Assembly (NCBI GenBank): GCA_958439155.1
Contig: CAUBUJ010000099.1
Span: forward strand, 1 to 6,223
Direction of reading: 5' to 3'
DNA length: 6,223 nt
Source of the DNA: an uncultured Veillonellaceae bacterium
GTDB lineage: Bacteria; Bacillota; Negativicutes; Veillonellales; Dialisteraceae
The notes beneath the pieces are model-generated. The model was given only the letters and a program-made list of their open reading frames with translations, did no database searches and was not told the DNA's origin. A program made the position numbers and the translations under genes. Shown piece by piece: positions 4,536 through 6,223 of this stretch. Every line of letters starts with the position of its first letter. The first letter of the stretch is position 1.

Positions 4536-5570
4536 CTACAAGCTCCCTGCCAGCCTCGCGTGGGGACCGGCGAGGGGGATATGGCGCATCTCTGCCGGCG
4601 TAAACCAGTGGTAATCCTCCCCGTCCGGCGCGGTACCTTCTTCCATCTCATAGGCCCGCATATGCCAGATGCGGTGGGTGAAGACGTGGGTCAGCTCCCA
4701 CCGTTTATTTCCTGTTTTTCCGGCGAGGAGCTCTTCCAGTCCTTTTCTGCTTTCTTCTTCGCTGCTGGAAAGAACCATGGGGAATTCCCACATATTGGCG
4801 AGCATTCCTTTCGGCGGCCTCTTGTGCATGAGGTACCGCCCGTCCCGGCAGAAGAGGGCGCATGCTGCGTACTGCACGATCTGGGGCTTTTTCTTCGACC
4901 GGATGGGCAGTTCTTCCGCGATCCCCTCCGCGAGGGCTTTGCATTCTGCCGATAGAGGACACGCGCCGCACCGGGGGTGTTTCGGAATACATACTTCTGC
5001 CCCCAGATCCATAAGAGCTTCATTGAAGTCGCCAGGCCTGTCCTGAGGAATGACCGCAGCGGCAAGGGCAGTGATTTCTTTCCGCCCTTTGCTCTTCAAG
5101 ATATCCTCTCTCACTGCGTAGAGCCTGGCGAAGACACGGAGCACATTGCCGTCTACTGCAGGCACTGCCTTTCCGTAGGCGATGGACGCCACCGCCCCTG
5201 CGGTATAGTCGCCGATCCCCGGGAGGGCCCGGATCTCCGCCAGGTCCTCCGGCATCCGGCCGCCGTAAGATGCGGCGATTTCCTGGGCGGCTTTCCGGAT
5301 ATTTCGCGCCCGGCTGTAGTAGCCCAGCCCCTGCCAGGCATGGAGCACAGTTTCTTCCGGGGCCTCTGCCACGTCAGCGATGTACGGGAACCGTTCCATC
5401 CATGCGTCGAAATAGGGCTTTACCGCTTCCGTCCGGGTCTGCTGGAGCATGATTTCTGAAATCCACACATGGTAGGGATTTCTCGGCTTCGCTTCCCGCC
5501 AGGGCAGGTCCCGGCGGTTGGCGTCAAACCAAGCGAGAAGCATGGACGGCCAGTCAAGGCTTGGACGCAA
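4536..5570 (-). CDS. mutY: Adenine DNA glycosylase MutY
   Basis: A 344-residue base-excision repair enzyme that removes adenine mispaired with 8-oxoguanine. The catalytic domain has SEIMLQQT with Glu39, a helix-hairpin-helix LPGIGDYTAGA (116-126) and VDGN with the catalytic Asp140. A complete 4Fe-4S loop follows: Cys194, Cys201, Cys204, Cys210 (C-X6-C-X2-C-X5-C). The C-terminal Nudix-like domain (about 232-340) recognises 8-oxoG; its usual Phe-Ser-His is Phe297-Thr298-His299 here. The start is TTG 5570-5568, since AGGAGG (5582-5577) lies 6 nt upstream. A TTG at 5585 overlaps that ribosome site, and the ATG at 5543 has none and would cut into the N-terminus. The start lies inside the end of the Nudix gene, a 17-bp overlap that implies translational coupling. 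No T-run terminator was found after the stop. Confidence 0.96.
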   Translation of the reverse strand: MRPSLDWPSMLLAWFDANRRDLPWREAKPRNPYHVWISEIMLQQTRTEAVKPYFDAWMERFPYIADVAEAPEETVLHAWQGLGYYSRARNIRKAAQEIAASYGGRMPEDLAEIRALPGIGDYTAGAVASIAYGKAVPAVDGNVLRVFARLYAVREDILKSKGRKEITALAAAVIPQDRPGDFNEALMDLGAEVCIPKHPRCGACPLSAECKALAEGIAEELPIRSKKKPQIVQYAACALFCRDGRYLMHKRPPKGMLANMWEFPMVLSSSEEESRKGLEELLAGKTGNKRWELTHVFTHRIWHMRAYEMEEGTAPDGEDYHWFTPAEMRHIPLAGPHARLAGSL

Positions 5571-6039
5571 GGGGCACCTCCTCAAATTCCGTGCGGATCA
5601 CATGACTGCTGTCATCGCCGAAATAAATGACGCCGCGGAGCTTTTTCCCTGACAGCATCATAGGGAGCCAGATCCGATCCGCTTCCCACATATCCCCATA
5701 AGGAAGGGCGCCGGCGGGAAACCACCGGGGATCCATCTCATCAGACCGGCGGGGCGTTCCCTCCCAAGTCCGGAGAAAGTACACCGCCCCTCCATGGGAC
5801 CAGGACGGGTCGGAAGGCTGGTGGAAATAGAGATCCCCTGTCAGCACAAGCGACTGCGGCGCCGCCAGGAGTCCGCACTCTTCATAGAGCTCCCGCACGG
5901 CACATTCCCGCATGGTTTCCCCCGCCTCGATTTTTCCGCCGAAGCCATTCCATTTCCCGTATCCCATGCCGCGGCGCTTCCGCCCGAGGAGGATGGCTCC
6001 ATCAGAGCGGATGGGAAACACCAGGGATGTATCTCTCAT
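5554..6039 (-). CDS. MTH1-like Nudix hydrolase (8-oxo-dGTP diphosphatase type)
   Basis: A 161-residue enzyme expected to hydrolyse oxidised purine nucleoside triphosphates to monophosphates. The Nudix box GX5EX7REUXEEXGU is complete at 35-57, with Glu50, Glu53 and Glu54 for metal binding. Resemblance to human MTH1 is strong along the whole chain: KWNGFGGKIEAGET, a GTP..SDEM..WF stretch (94-107) and DMW..D..WLP (116-126). The MTH1 substrate residues Asn33, Trp117 and Asp120 correspond to Asn31, Trp118 and Asp121, but Asp119 is replaced by Ala120. The ATG at 6039 overlaps the stop of the preceding gene as ATGA, and the stop lies within mutY. This makes the gene the middle member of a coupled operon and supports a nucleotide-pool-cleaning role beside MutY. 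A weak GGAG lies 11 nt before the ATG. Confidence 0.92.
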   Translation of the reverse strand: MRDTSLVFPIRSDGAILLGRKRRGMGYGKWNGFGGKIEAGETMRECAVRELYEECGLLAAPQSLVLTGDLYFHQPSDPSWSHGGAVYFLRTWEGTPRRSDEMDPRWFPAGALPYGDMWEADRIWLPMMLSGKKLRGVIYFGDDSSHVIRTEFEEVPLASKP

Positions 6040-6223
6040 GACCGGCGCGGCTCCGGATGGTATTCTTCAAAATACAGCGTTTCGAAAAGTTTCTTTCCTG
6101 TTTCCGTCTTGTAAAGCCGGTGGTAGAGCGCTTCATTCTGCTTCCGCCCTGCCCCGTCTTCGTACTGATTCACTAACATGTCCGCTTCCGCCAGAATCTG
6201 CGCGTCCGGCCCGTCAATGGAGC
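6036..6223 (-). CDS. C-terminal part of an HD-domain hydrolase (partial)
   Basis: The frame enters from the right edge (first full codon at 6221) and stops at TGA 6038-6036, leaving 61 residues. The segment AQILAEADMLVNQYEDG resembles the helix of HD-superfamily phosphohydrolases that carries the last metal-ligand Asp (in EADMLVN). The later KTETGKKLFETLYFEE also fits the end of that family as I recall it. The HD signature itself would lie outside the window. The stop shares four bases with the Nudix start, so this is the upstream gene of the same operon. The family call is moderate, since only the tail is visible. Confidence 0.6.
   Translation of the reverse strand, partial: SIDGPDAQILAEADMLVNQYEDGAGRKQNEALYHRLYKTETGKKLFETLYFEEYHPEPRRS

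Noticed and set aside
5571..5585. TTG at 5585 as the mutY start
   Set aside because: It overlaps the AGGAGG ribosome site (5577-5582) and so cannot use it; TTG at 5570 is correctly spaced.

Overview
The window is a compact bacterial chromosome segment. Coding DNA is clearly G+C-rich. Ribosome-binding sites are strong and of the AGGAGG type, intrinsic terminators are canonical, and two genes begin at TTG. Together with the gene types, this suggests a Bacillota-type gut or oral anaerobe, perhaps one of the Negativicutes. That placement is inference; nothing here fixes the genus.

Left side (1-1351, + strand): the last codons of an unidentified gene, then an intrinsic terminator, then a probably monocistronic M20-family amidohydrolase/aminoacylase (260-1351) with its own promoter-like site and a strong Shine-Dalgarno. 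Middle (2587-3720, - strand): a membrane-anchored calcineurin-type metallophosphoesterase, started at TTG and closed by a near-perfect bidirectional terminator. Right side (4536-6223, - strand): an overlapping gene cluster. It runs from the end of an HD-domain hydrolase to an MTH1-like Nudix hydrolase (ATGA stop/start overlap) and then to mutY (TTG start inside the end of the Nudix gene). The Nudix enzyme and MutY form two arms of the GO system against 8-oxoguanine: one cleans the nucleotide pool, the other removes adenine opposite 8-oxoG. They appear translationally coupled.

The two long gaps (1352-2547 and 3721-4535, about 2 kb together) contain no convincing genes. They hold a mosaic of dispersed repeats. 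The most regular, called R1 here, has two near-complete direct copies (1396-1581 and 3777-3955) and one partial inverted copy (4434-4509). R1 is built from arrays of exactly five 7-nt units, arranged around a GCGGC/GCCGC hairpin. A second family, R2 (2019-2166 and 4216-4361), carries a hairpin whose changes are compatible with + strand RNA pairing. A third is a 25-bp unit centred on CTAAAGGGG, in tandem at 1907-1956 and inverted near 4083. R1 and R2 occur in the same order and orientation on both sides of the metallophosphoesterase gene, so that gene sits between long composite direct repeats.

The proteins belong to known families. The part least explained by standard annotation is the heptad-built repeat family and its placement.
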